Notes under the pieces: model-generated
Databases searched by the model: none
What the model saw: the letters and a program-made list of their open reading frames with translations, nothing else
What the model was told of the DNA's origin: nothing
Translations under genes and position numbers: made by a program
Shown: piece by piece, positions 15,840 through 22,759 of the stretch
How the letters are laid out: each line of letters opens with the position of its first letter
Numbering within the stretch: position 1 is the stretch's first letter
Source: Sanchytrium tribonematis
Lineage: Eukaryota; Sanchytriomycota; Sanchytriomycetes; Sanchytriales; Sanchytriaceae
Assembly: GCA_018985235.1 (NCBI GenBank)
Contig: JADGIG010000079.1
Span: forward strand, 1 to 22,759
Reading direction: 5' to 3'
Length of the DNA stretch: 22,759 nt

Positions 15840-16355
15840 TTATTTTTGATTCTGAATATGATTGTACAATTTATCAATCCATGTTATATACATTTGATCC
15901 AACTTTTCCAAGCATCTTTTTATTGCTTCTTGCTGCAAGTCACATTGCTGATCTGGAATTTTCGAATTCTCTTCTTCCAAAAATTTAATCTCCAAATTAA
16001 TCTTTTCTAGCTCTTCGATCATATACCGCAATTCAGCTGCATCTTTCTTAGCACTTGATTGGGGGGTAAGTTTTTTTCTTAAAGCAGCGATCCGTTGTTC
16101 ATTGGCCATTCTTTCTTTTCCAATTTCAATGGCGGTCTCCTCGAGATTTGTAATTAAAGGAAATTCAATATGTTTAAACATCATATCTGCTAAATGTTGT
16201 AATGACAAATGTAAAATTTGCGGGATGTTTGAATGAATATTTCCAGTTACTTTCTGAAGAGTCTCCATCTGATTAGCGAGAATGTGAAGGGTTTGTCGAA
16301 CATCTCTGATTGACTTAACCACGTCGGAAAATTGTACAATGGAAATTGATGTCAT
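15840..16355 (-). CDS. Coiled-coil hypothetical protein, 171 aa
   Basis: Not recognised. From ATG 16355 the product is 171 residues. The frame is open 8 codons further upstream, but only with a GTG, so the ATG is chosen. Residues about 70-150 are rich in E, K and Q with heptad-like spacing (EIGKERMANEQRIAALRKKL, then ELRYMIEELEKINLEIKFLEEE), so a long coiled coil is likely. The N-terminal part is mixed, with QMETLQKVTGNIHSNIP. It could be a small scaffold subunit of a larger complex (Mediator, kinetochore or axonemal parts are possibilities), but no motif decides it. It starts 20 bases after the stop of the EF-hand/WD40 gene on the same strand. Confidence 0.6.
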   Translation of the reverse strand: MTSISIVQFSDVVKSIRDVRQTLHILANQMETLQKVTGNIHSNIPQILHLSLQHLADMMFKHIEFPLITNLEETAIEIGKERMANEQRIAALRKKLTPQSSAKKDAAELRYMIEELEKINLEIKFLEEENSKIPDQQCDLQQEAIKRCLEKLDQMYITWIDKLYNHIQNQK

Positions 16356-16375
16356 TTTAAGGGGCAGTATCACAA

Positions 16376-18949
16376 TCACAATTTTGTATTTATTTCTTGT
16401 AATTCAAAAATATTCATATGTTGATAGATTCTGTTTCGTTTTACCTCTGGAATCTTAACAATAGGCTTCGATGATATTTGAACTTCAAATAGTGGGTTGA
16501 TCTGGTAATCAAGCAACTCTTGGTGTATTTTAACTTGGCTTATTAATCGGCGACGATATACGAAGAGTTTCCATTTTTTCGCATATTTTCTACTGAGCCT
16601 ATTTTTACGGTATTCCTTTAATACATCAGAATCCGAATTTATGTTGATCATTAAATTCTTCCAACTCTCCAAATCAATGTTAGAATTATTATTTTCTTGC
16701 CCAATATCGTTTGGTACAGTAATTACATTGGATAGATCCCAAATGTTTTTGCCGAACATTCCAATTAATTCCATTTCAGTGGTCCAAAGTTTAACTTTCC
16801 CTTCCAAACAAGCTGTTATGTAAAAACCATTGTGATTACATATCGAGGTAATTGCAGAGTTATGAAGTTTGTAGCATTTTAAAACTGTCATGTTTGACTT
16901 TTCCACCTTAAATCCTCTCCCAAGAGAAGTACAAAGAATAAGAATGTGGTAAGAATCTGTAATATGTGTAATAAATTCTCGCTTTCTGAGATTTACCTTG
17001 GAATCTTCAATCAATTCCATGTTAATTTTGAATAAACAAATAGAGCCATCCGCATGAGCAGTCACTATGTTAGATATTCCGTTATAAAAACTTAAAATTC
17101 CAGTTGAAATAGGTGACGATTTCTTAAATTTTACAGGCTTGACACTTTTTTCCCGTATATCTATAATATACATACATTGCGAGTGTGTTGCTATGTAGAC
17201 AAAATTGTCTAGCATGAAGCTAAAAGAAATTTCTTCATTTGGTGCAAATTTAATCTGCTCAAATTGATCTGTTTCTTCTTCATCTGGATCATCGGGAAAA
17301 ATGAAAAGATTACCTGTTTTTCCAGTACATGCGACATAATGCGGTTCTGTTGAAAAATAATAAAGATTCATTACCTCAAATGTTCCGGGCAAAGTACAAG
17401 TTTTTAAAAGTTGACCATTGTTAAAATTCCAAATTTTAACTAAGCCATCTGTACTTGCAGTGATGAGTCTACGTCCACTTATATCAAAAATGAAGTGCCT
17501 TACTTCTTCCGAATGAACGTCACAAAATTTGAATATTTCATGACCAGTGTCAAAATCAAAGACTCTGACATCTTCACTGCAAGATACCACTTGGTGAAAA
17601 TTTGGGTTGTATTTGACTGAACAGAACCCTTTATGTGTACTGTCTTGAGAAATTCCATTTTGACTAGTATTGAAAAGTCTCAGATCTCGACCACCAATGA
17701 GAAAGTTTCCCTGACAAAATATAGCCGAGTTCCGCAATTGATTTGAACTGAAATCCAAATTGTCATATTGAATATACTGAATGGTCTGGCCATCATATAA
17801 TGACCATATTCGAAATTCATAATCAGCAGAAAGCGAATAACAATATGGTGCGGAAGGGTGGATTTTGAACAGAACAATTTCGGCTTTGTGTCCAGATAAA
17901 CAGGCGATTGAATTTTTCCAGATAAAGGTATTAAATAAATATATATTATTATCTCTGCATGCAATTCCTAATACATTAAACAATGCAGAAAAGTCCATAC
18001 ACAAGGCGTTGTGTTGTAAATTTAACTGAACAGTCTCGACATTTGACTCTGTACTTAAAAGTTGAGCGGTGTAAGGTGAGGTCGGAACAAGATCCAAAAC
18101 AATAAGTCGTTTAATTGTGGGTAAATAATCAATTGTATGTATCCAGGCTGACCCAGAATACTCAAGTGTAATGTGAAATACACTTTCTTTTTTGCTTTCT
18201 ATACTCGCAAAAGAATTCTTGTAGAATCCCTGTTCTTTTAATATGTTGGAAAATTTAGATAGTTTAGTCTGAAATTTCCAAATTCTACCAATGCAGGTTC
18301 CTACATATATCACAAATGTATCTTCTTCGATATAAGAGGTTAAAGATGTAGGCGAGGTGGGAAAATCAGATACATGGCAAAGATGTGTAAGTTTTGTAGC
18401 ATTTAAATTCGCAATATGAAGGGAGCGACCGTCAGTAATATAAATGACGTAATTGGGATCAGGAATGCTGGCTGAAGTTACCCATGAAGACGGTAGTTCT
18501 TTTGGGAGGTGAACATTACTTTTTATAGAATAATTTACAGAATCATAAATAATAAAGTTACCATCAAAGGCCATTATACCAATTAGGTTTTTTGAATATT
18601 GCTTCAAGTAAACAATTTGACTTGTCAGTTTTGATCTTTCTATTAGAATTTCCAAATGGCCTTCATGGTCCTGTTTTTGAGAACTACTAGCCAGAATAAA
18701 GCTAGAAAATTCCTCGAAAACGACTGTCCCATCACTGTTAGCATCTATTTTCATGAATAAACTAGTAAGCTGGTCATCATTCAGTTGCCCTTCGAGTACT
18801 TGGCCAAATACTTCTTTGAATTTCTCCAGGGGAAAACCCTCCGAACCATCTTCATTTCTATAGGCCTTGAATATCTTTGTAAGCTTCTCAAAATGTTGCA
18901 CATTTAAAATTTTCCTAACATCGAAGACTTTTTTAGGCGTATCAGACAT
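16376..18949 (-). CDS. EF-hand/WD40 protein, WDR49/CFAP337-like axonemal protein
   Basis: 857 residues from ATG 18949. The N-terminal ~80 residues carry an EF-hand pair; the second loop is canonical, residues 69-80 being D-A-N-S-D-G-T-V-V-F-E-E, so it should bind calcium. The first half-site (YRNEDGSEGFP) is degenerate. The rest is a long run of WD40-type repeats: KIHPSAPYCYSLSADYEFRIWSLYDG and RRLITASTDGLVKIWNFNNG are among the clearest, enough for about two propellers. A basic C-terminal tail (KNRLSRKYAKKWKLFVYRRR) follows. This layout is typical of WDR49/CFAP337-type proteins of motile cilia, so I infer a flagellated stage. The exact axonemal location is not decided by sequence. Gap to AMPK beta upstream: 34 bases. 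Confidence 0.75.
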   Translation of the reverse strand: MSDTPKKVFDVRKILNVQHFEKLTKIFKAYRNEDGSEGFPLEKFKEVFGQVLEGQLNDDQLTSLFMKIDANSDGTVVFEEFSSFILASSSQKQDHEGHLEILIERSKLTSQIVYLKQYSKNLIGIMAFDGNFIIYDSVNYSIKSNVHLPKELPSSWVTSASIPDPNYVIYITDGRSLHIANLNATKLTHLCHVSDFPTSPTSLTSYIEEDTFVIYVGTCIGRIWKFQTKLSKFSNILKEQGFYKNSFASIESKKESVFHITLEYSGSAWIHTIDYLPTIKRLIVLDLVPTSPYTAQLLSTESNVETVQLNLQHNALCMDFSALFNVLGIACRDNNIYLFNTFIWKNSIACLSGHKAEIVLFKIHPSAPYCYSLSADYEFRIWSLYDGQTIQYIQYDNLDFSSNQLRNSAIFCQGNFLIGGRDLRLFNTSQNGISQDSTHKGFCSVKYNPNFHQVVSCSEDVRVFDFDTGHEIFKFCDVHSEEVRHFIFDISGRRLITASTDGLVKIWNFNNGQLLKTCTLPGTFEVMNLYYFSTEPHYVACTGKTGNLFIFPDDPDEEETDQFEQIKFAPNEEISFSFMLDNFVYIATHSQCMYIIDIREKSVKPVKFKKSSPISTGILSFYNGISNIVTAHADGSICLFKINMELIEDSKVNLRKREFITHITDSYHILILCTSLGRGFKVEKSNMTVLKCYKLHNSAITSICNHNGFYITACLEGKVKLWTTEMELIGMFGKNIWDLSNVITVPNDIGQENNNSNIDLESWKNLMININSDSDVLKEYRKNRLSRKYAKKWKLFVYRRRLISQVKIHQELLDYQINPLFEVQISSKPIVKIPEVKRNRIYQHMNIFELQEINTKL

Positions 18950-18983
18950 GGCCTTTCGCAAGTAAATTTAATAATATTTAAAT

Positions 18984-19724
18984 TTATTGTGATAGCTGAA
19001 CAGGTTTATAGTAAATGGATGTCACATACTTGGTTCGATATCTAGATGTAGTTGCAACTGCCATAGTACCATCTTTTATGGAGCAAGCAAATAAATGGTT
19101 CAAAGTGGCATGACTTGGTACTTGAAGAACGTGAGGCTCTTTTCCCTCCTTAGTCGATGTATTCAAAATCACTTTGGTTAAAAATGCAGGAACTTGTGGT
19201 GGTACTTGTCTTGATATCAATGAGTATTGCTGTCCAGGGCTTTCTAGACCAGGTTCCGCTATTAAAGAGGGGTTTTCTAGTACTCTTAAATAAGGAGGTA
19301 TTTCATTACTATAATTTCCAACAGGCGAATCAGGTCTTTCTGTATATTCATTATTTTGTTTCTTTTCTTTTACATGCGCGGGAAACAAGTTAATTTCGTC
19401 CATCTCTTGAACAGTAATAAAATTAACTAAATTCCCTTGATCGTCTTTTGTAGTAGGTAATTGCTGGCTACATCTCCATTCATTGTCGACAACAAATTTT
19501 AGCATGTAAGTTCCCGGCTTCAAAGGCACCGAAGCTTGAAATTCTTTAGTGATATCTTTACTTGATCTAACCATTGTTAACTTTTCCCAGCCATTAAAAC
19601 TACCACAAACAGCCACATCATTTCCTCCTTCGCCCCATGTTATTAGTACCATTGTATTGTCTTTGGGCGTAGGTTGAAAGAGTGGCGAAGGAAGCGATTT
19701 CTCATTACTTGGAATATTTCCCAT
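18984..19724 (-). CDS. AMPK/SNF1 beta subunit with CBM48 domain
   Basis: Beta (scaffold) subunit of the AMP-activated/SNF1 protein kinase, which holds alpha and gamma together and targets the kinase. The product is 246 residues, close to the animal beta subunits and shorter than yeast Gal83/Sip2. It begins MGNIPS, a good N-myristoylation context (Gly2, Ser6), so membrane attachment is likely. A CBM48 glycogen-binding domain covers about 24-105: VLITWGEGGNDVAVCGSFNGW, with W30, W46 and W83, and N101 in LVNFITV, the aromatic and Asn residues that contact glycogen. The C-terminal ASC interaction domain ends QVPAFLTKVILNTS, ATLNHLFACSIKDGTMAVATT, and RYRTKYVTSIYYKPV. It diverges from Listerin with 149 bases between the start codons. 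Confidence 0.95.
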   Translation of the reverse strand: MGNIPSNEKSLPSPLFQPTPKDNTMVLITWGEGGNDVAVCGSFNGWEKLTMVRSSKDITKEFQASVPLKPGTYMLKFVVDNEWRCSQQLPTTKDDQGNLVNFITVQEMDEINLFPAHVKEKKQNNEYTERPDSPVGNYSNEIPPYLRVLENPSLIAEPGLESPGQQYSLISRQVPPQVPAFLTKVILNTSTKEGKEPHVLQVPSHATLNHLFACSIKDGTMAVATTSRYRTKYVTSIYYKPVQLSQ

Positions 19725-19873
19725 TCGTAAAACAAGGGATTTTCGAATCCAAATCCATTTTTAGATATTTCAATTTAATCGAAGAAAAAACAAACTATTG
19801 ATTACAATCGCTCTCCATATAAATAAATTTATTTTTCAATATAAGTACAATTTCTCCTCGATTTCACTTTGAG

Positions 19874-22759
19874 ATGGACTATACCTCGTACCATTCGCAA
19901 TTAGCACCTTTATTAAAACAACTCACGAAGAAGGATATCAAAACTCAAACAAAAGCTGCAAAAGAAATTTTGGAACTTATTAAAGTAGACAAAGAAGCGC
20001 TTTACGAAACACAACGATTGTGGGTATTCATTTTTACAAATACAGCCCTGCAGCAACTTCAATTGCGGAAGGTTATTTTAGATATTAATTATTACTTATT
20101 CAGGACGCTAAAAAAGGAAATGGCCCCTACAATTAAAGATATTTTTGGTTTGTGGTTATTGAACTATGCTGATGTCGAAGTGGCCAGTACTTCATTATCT
20201 CTATTTCCAAACATTTTCAAAGTTTTGGAATTCTCTAAAGATGTTGTACCAAGTTATCTTGTTGCCAATCTATCAGACAAAGAATGGACTGGTTCCGCTT
20301 CAATAGCAATTGATTATATTTTAGATCAAAGTTCAGTGTATTTTGACCACTACATAGAATTTATTGAAAAAAATTTAAGCAAAACTAATCATATAAATCA
20401 TTATAAGCTTTTGTATAAACTATTGAAATTAAATAAGATTGAAAATCAGTCATTTTTAGTTACAAAATGTCTCAGCGACTATTCTGGTCTTGAATCACAA
20501 TACTTTTGGAATATTTTGTGCTTCGATACGCTTGTTCCTCTTATTAATAAGGACATGCTCAGATCATTTCTGAAAGGAGTTTTAGGCCTTCCGGAATTCA
20601 GGCTTAAAACTATATTTATTCAACTAATGCAATTTTTTAAGTTTTTAGAAGCAAATTTTGGGAATCAGTATATTGTAGAAATATTGGCTTCTTGTTTAAG
20701 CAGAGATAGAATACAATGCACCAGATTATATTGCGAATTTGCTTCTGATGAAGAATGTCTTCAAACAATACGAGACAAAACTCTCAACGAAAAATTAAGA
20801 TTAAATATATTGGATAAAGTTGTTGACAAAATGCCGAGTGACGTAATTTCTAATTTCGATGAATTTAAAAATGACGCTATTGTGATTTTAAGCTTGAAAA
20901 ATACTGTGGATATAGAAGATATTGCTCAATTGTTGAACCAGAACGATCCAAAATTTTTATCTGTCCAAATATCCGATAAACAAGCTGAAGTTTTGTTGAC
21001 AACTTTAAAAAATTTTAAACTCGATACAAATATGTATTTAAAGTTGATAAAAACGCAGAAGCTATGGGAATTGGTTGCACAGCTGCTACTTCCAAGTCAT
21101 TCCTCAATATTTATAGAACTTATCGACGATTGTGCATGCTTCGAATCTGGTTTCATGGTTGATTTGGAAGAAAAGATTTTAAGTATCCCTGTCAGAGATC
21201 AGTTGGTCTTTTATACATTTGAATCGCTACTGCCAATTTTGCCAGTATTAGATTTAAAAACTGATTTGGTATTAGAATTATTATTTCACCATGATAGGCT
21301 TGGGCCATTGTTTGAAAAAAGGCCCGAAGAAGTGTCAAATTTATTGCTAGTTCTTCTTAAAGATGAAGAGTTTCATGATAGTCTCGAATTTATACCTGAA
21401 GTCGTCTTGTCACATTTGAGCCCAAAACTTTGCAGCGAGGATTTGGTCAGAAAAGCATCTCAAATATTTTCGACTAAATTGTTTGAAATATTTTGCTACG
21501 AAAATTTGCCTCTGTTGGATGCAACTACTTATTATTCATATTCCATTTTAGATACCACGGACGCGTATATTCTTCATAAGCATTTCAATAAGAACTTTAA
21601 TTTTGATGAGAGTGATTATGTGATCTTACTCGAGAAAGTTCCTCTTAAAAAATTGATGTACAATTGTATGAAGCATAAAGACATAAAAATCGAATTAGAA
21701 GCCACTTTTTTTGCAAATTTGGAAAAACCTCACCAGGAAAGAGCACTTAGACAACTTAATAGCAATAATGATTACATTATATTTATTTTGGCCATGCGAT
21801 CGGGGAATTTGCCCAAATACTTTGGCACTGCCACCCAGTATGCAAAAAGTTATAAAGAAGACAAATTATTCGATGGTAAAGTTGCTTCAATTTTAGGTTG
21901 TAGTATTATCAAAGGAGAGGTTGATGTAAAAAAAGACGAAATGGTTGATTCTAAATCAATTGAAGACTTGACTTTCGAAGGATTAGTAGGTTTGCTTCAG
22001 TATTCGCAGCAGGGTCCTCTTGTCGAAATATTAAAGTTTAATAACTCAATATTTTCAAAAAAATTAGAAAAACTTCTTATTAAACGTATTAATCTGATTG
22101 ATAATATTGAAAATTACTACGATGTACTCATATCGCCAAATTTAGCATATCCCAGGGTTTGGTCCGCGCTGCTTTACAAGTGTGTTGCGATTGAAATGGA
22201 ATATTTAGCCTTAAATTTGATGAGGAGACCGGATGAAGAAGTTGATATCGGAATATTCGCACAATATCTGGGATCTCAGCTTGTCAATATGACTTCCTGG
22301 TTTGTATTATTTGACTGTTTAAAAAGATTTAATGTGCAAATTAAAAACATTTATGTTGAAAAGCTAGACCTGGGCCCTAAGATTTTTGATGTTTTACAAA
22401 AAATAATTAAAACCTTAAATTTAAATTCTCCAAAACCCTGCATTGTCTCAAAGCTCCAGAACTATTCGACATATCTCTCTTCTGAAGGTAAAAATTCTCA
22501 ATTATTGCTATTTTCCGGGCTGCTGGAGTTGTTTGGTAATGAATGCCGTGAATTTTTTGTCAACACTTCCAATATGCAGTTGAATTTAAATGCCCAAAAA
22601 TTAGTTGGAAAGACAAACATCCAGCATTTTGTCGAAAATCAAGTATCTGAGCTATCTGAAAGATTTAAATTTGACACTATACATTTGAAGGTATTGCGAA
22701 ATTCTCTTGGGGTTGATTGCCGCGTATTTCACGAAATTGATGACGAAAAATTGGAAGCA
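19874..22759 (+). CDS. LTN1: E3 ubiquitin ligase Listerin (LTN1), N-terminal part
   Basis: Listerin ubiquitinates nascent chains stuck on split 60S subunits (ribosome-associated quality control). The frame opens at ATG 19874 and runs 962 codons without a stop to the window edge. The N-terminal region matches the family: LLKQLTKKDIKTQTKAAKEI (compare KLSKKDxTTKLKAxxE) and then TLKKEMAPTIKDIFGLWLL, followed by VEVASTSLSLFPNIF, the WL...D...VA..A...F pattern. The middle is divergent, leucine-rich and helical, as expected of HEAT/ARM repeats. Full proteins are 1500-1800 residues, so the C-terminal RWD and RING domains, which bind 60S and E2, must lie beyond the window. This start is earlier than in many homologues that carry an extra N-terminal tail. 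Identity is good from the N-terminus; nothing after residue ~130 is diagnostic. Confidence 0.75.
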   Translation, partial: MDYTSYHSQLAPLLKQLTKKDIKTQTKAAKEILELIKVDKEALYETQRLWVFIFTNTALQQLQLRKVILDINYYLFRTLKKEMAPTIKDIFGLWLLNYADVEVASTSLSLFPNIFKVLEFSKDVVPSYLVANLSDKEWTGSASIAIDYILDQSSVYFDHYIEFIEKNLSKTNHINHYKLLYKLLKLNKIENQSFLVTKCLSDYSGLESQYFWNILCFDTLVPLINKDMLRSFLKGVLGLPEFRLKTIFIQLMQFFKFLEANFGNQYIVEILASCLSRDRIQCTRLYCEFASDEECLQTIRDKTLNEKLRLNILDKVVDKMPSDVISNFDEFKNDAIVILSLKNTVDIEDIAQLLNQNDPKFLSVQISDKQAEVLLTTLKNFKLDTNMYLKLIKTQKLWELVAQLLLPSHSSIFIELIDDCACFESGFMVDLEEKILSIPVRDQLVFYTFESLLPILPVLDLKTDLVLELLFHHDRLGPLFEKRPEEVSNLLLVLLKDEEFHDSLEFIPEVVLSHLSPKLCSEDLVRKASQIFSTKLFEIFCYENLPLLDATTYYSYSILDTTDAYILHKHFNKNFNFDESDYVILLEKVPLKKLMYNCMKHKDIKIELEATFFANLEKPHQERALRQLNSNNDYIIFILAMRSGNLPKYFGTATQYAKSYKEDKLFDGKVASILGCSIIKGEVDVKKDEMVDSKSIEDLTFEGLVGLLQYSQQGPLVEILKFNNSIFSKKLEKLLIKRINLIDNIENYYDVLISPNLAYPRVWSALLYKCVAIEMEYLALNLMRRPDEEVDIGIFAQYLGSQLVNMTSWFVLFDCLKRFNVQIKNIYVEKLDLGPKIFDVLQKIIKTLNLNSPKPCIVSKLQNYSTYLSSEGKNSQLLLFSGLLELFGNECREFFVNTSNMQLNLNAQKLVGKTNIQHFVENQVSELSERFKFDTIHLKVLRNSLGVDCRVFHEIDDEKLEA

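Noticed and set aside
21711-21896. Plus-strand small frame inside Listerin
   Set aside because: Out of frame with a continuous 962-codon coding frame.
1-22759. Mobile elements, CRISPR arrays or long repeats
   Set aside because: No transposase-like frame, terminal inverted repeats or evenly spaced repeats were seen by eye.

Overview
The window is AT-rich, eukaryotic nuclear DNA packed with genes. It holds 18 protein-coding genes that I can support, plus one weak small ORF, and almost every gene is a single exon. Genes lie on both strands with gaps of 2 to 250 bases; the only longer gap is 573 bases. The gene content (CAF1 deadenylase, ORC5-like protein, NMD3, Listerin, AMPK beta, a WDR49/CFAP337-like axonemal protein, riboflavin synthase) points to a flagellated early-diverging fungus or fungal relative with a reduced genome. 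A Rozella-like (Cryptomycota) or aphelid genome fits best, but this is an inference from content and compactness, not an identification. I saw no mobile element, CRISPR array, tRNA or rRNA.

Layout. Positions 1-3062 (minus): CAF1 deadenylase (cut by the window edge) and an unrecognised secretory/membrane protein. 3211-4633 (plus): an ML-domain lipid-binding protein, then an ORC5-like protein that lacks the ATP-binding half. 4713-6391 (minus): a small unknown protein, a TMEM256/DUF423 membrane protein and an arrestin-domain protein. 6644-9228: a tiny two-finger C2H2 protein (plus), a seven-segment membrane protein (minus) and a secreted class 3 lipase (plus). 9236-11897 (minus): NMD3, split by what looks like a 19-base intron, a 573-base gap, and riboflavin synthase. 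12052-15837 (plus): a large HD + P-loop kinase + RNA-ligase fusion and a small possible alpha-beta-barrel protein. 15840-19724 (minus): a coiled-coil protein, the EF-hand/WD40 protein and AMPK beta. 19874 to the end (plus): the N-terminal 962 residues of Listerin (LTN1).

The standout is the gene at 12052-15222. One polypeptide carries an HD phosphohydrolase, a 5'-polynucleotide-kinase-like P-loop domain and a nucleotidyltransferase with the lysine motif K-x-D-G, a later E-G-F-V and K-x-K. That set matches bacterial HD-Pnk end-healing enzymes fused to an Rnl1-type RNA ligase. It would be a complete RNA break-repair or tRNA-ligation enzyme, built in the opposite order from fungal Trl1 (ligase-kinase-cyclic phosphodiesterase) and with a different 3'-end healing domain. 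Other points of interest are the 19-base NMD3 intron, stop codons that overlap the AATAAA signal, and the N-terminally short ORC5.

Several genes concern RNA and translation surveillance: CAF1 (mRNA deadenylation), NMD3 (60S export), Listerin (stalled 60S quality control) and the putative RNA ligase. They are not arranged as an operon, and I infer no co-regulation.
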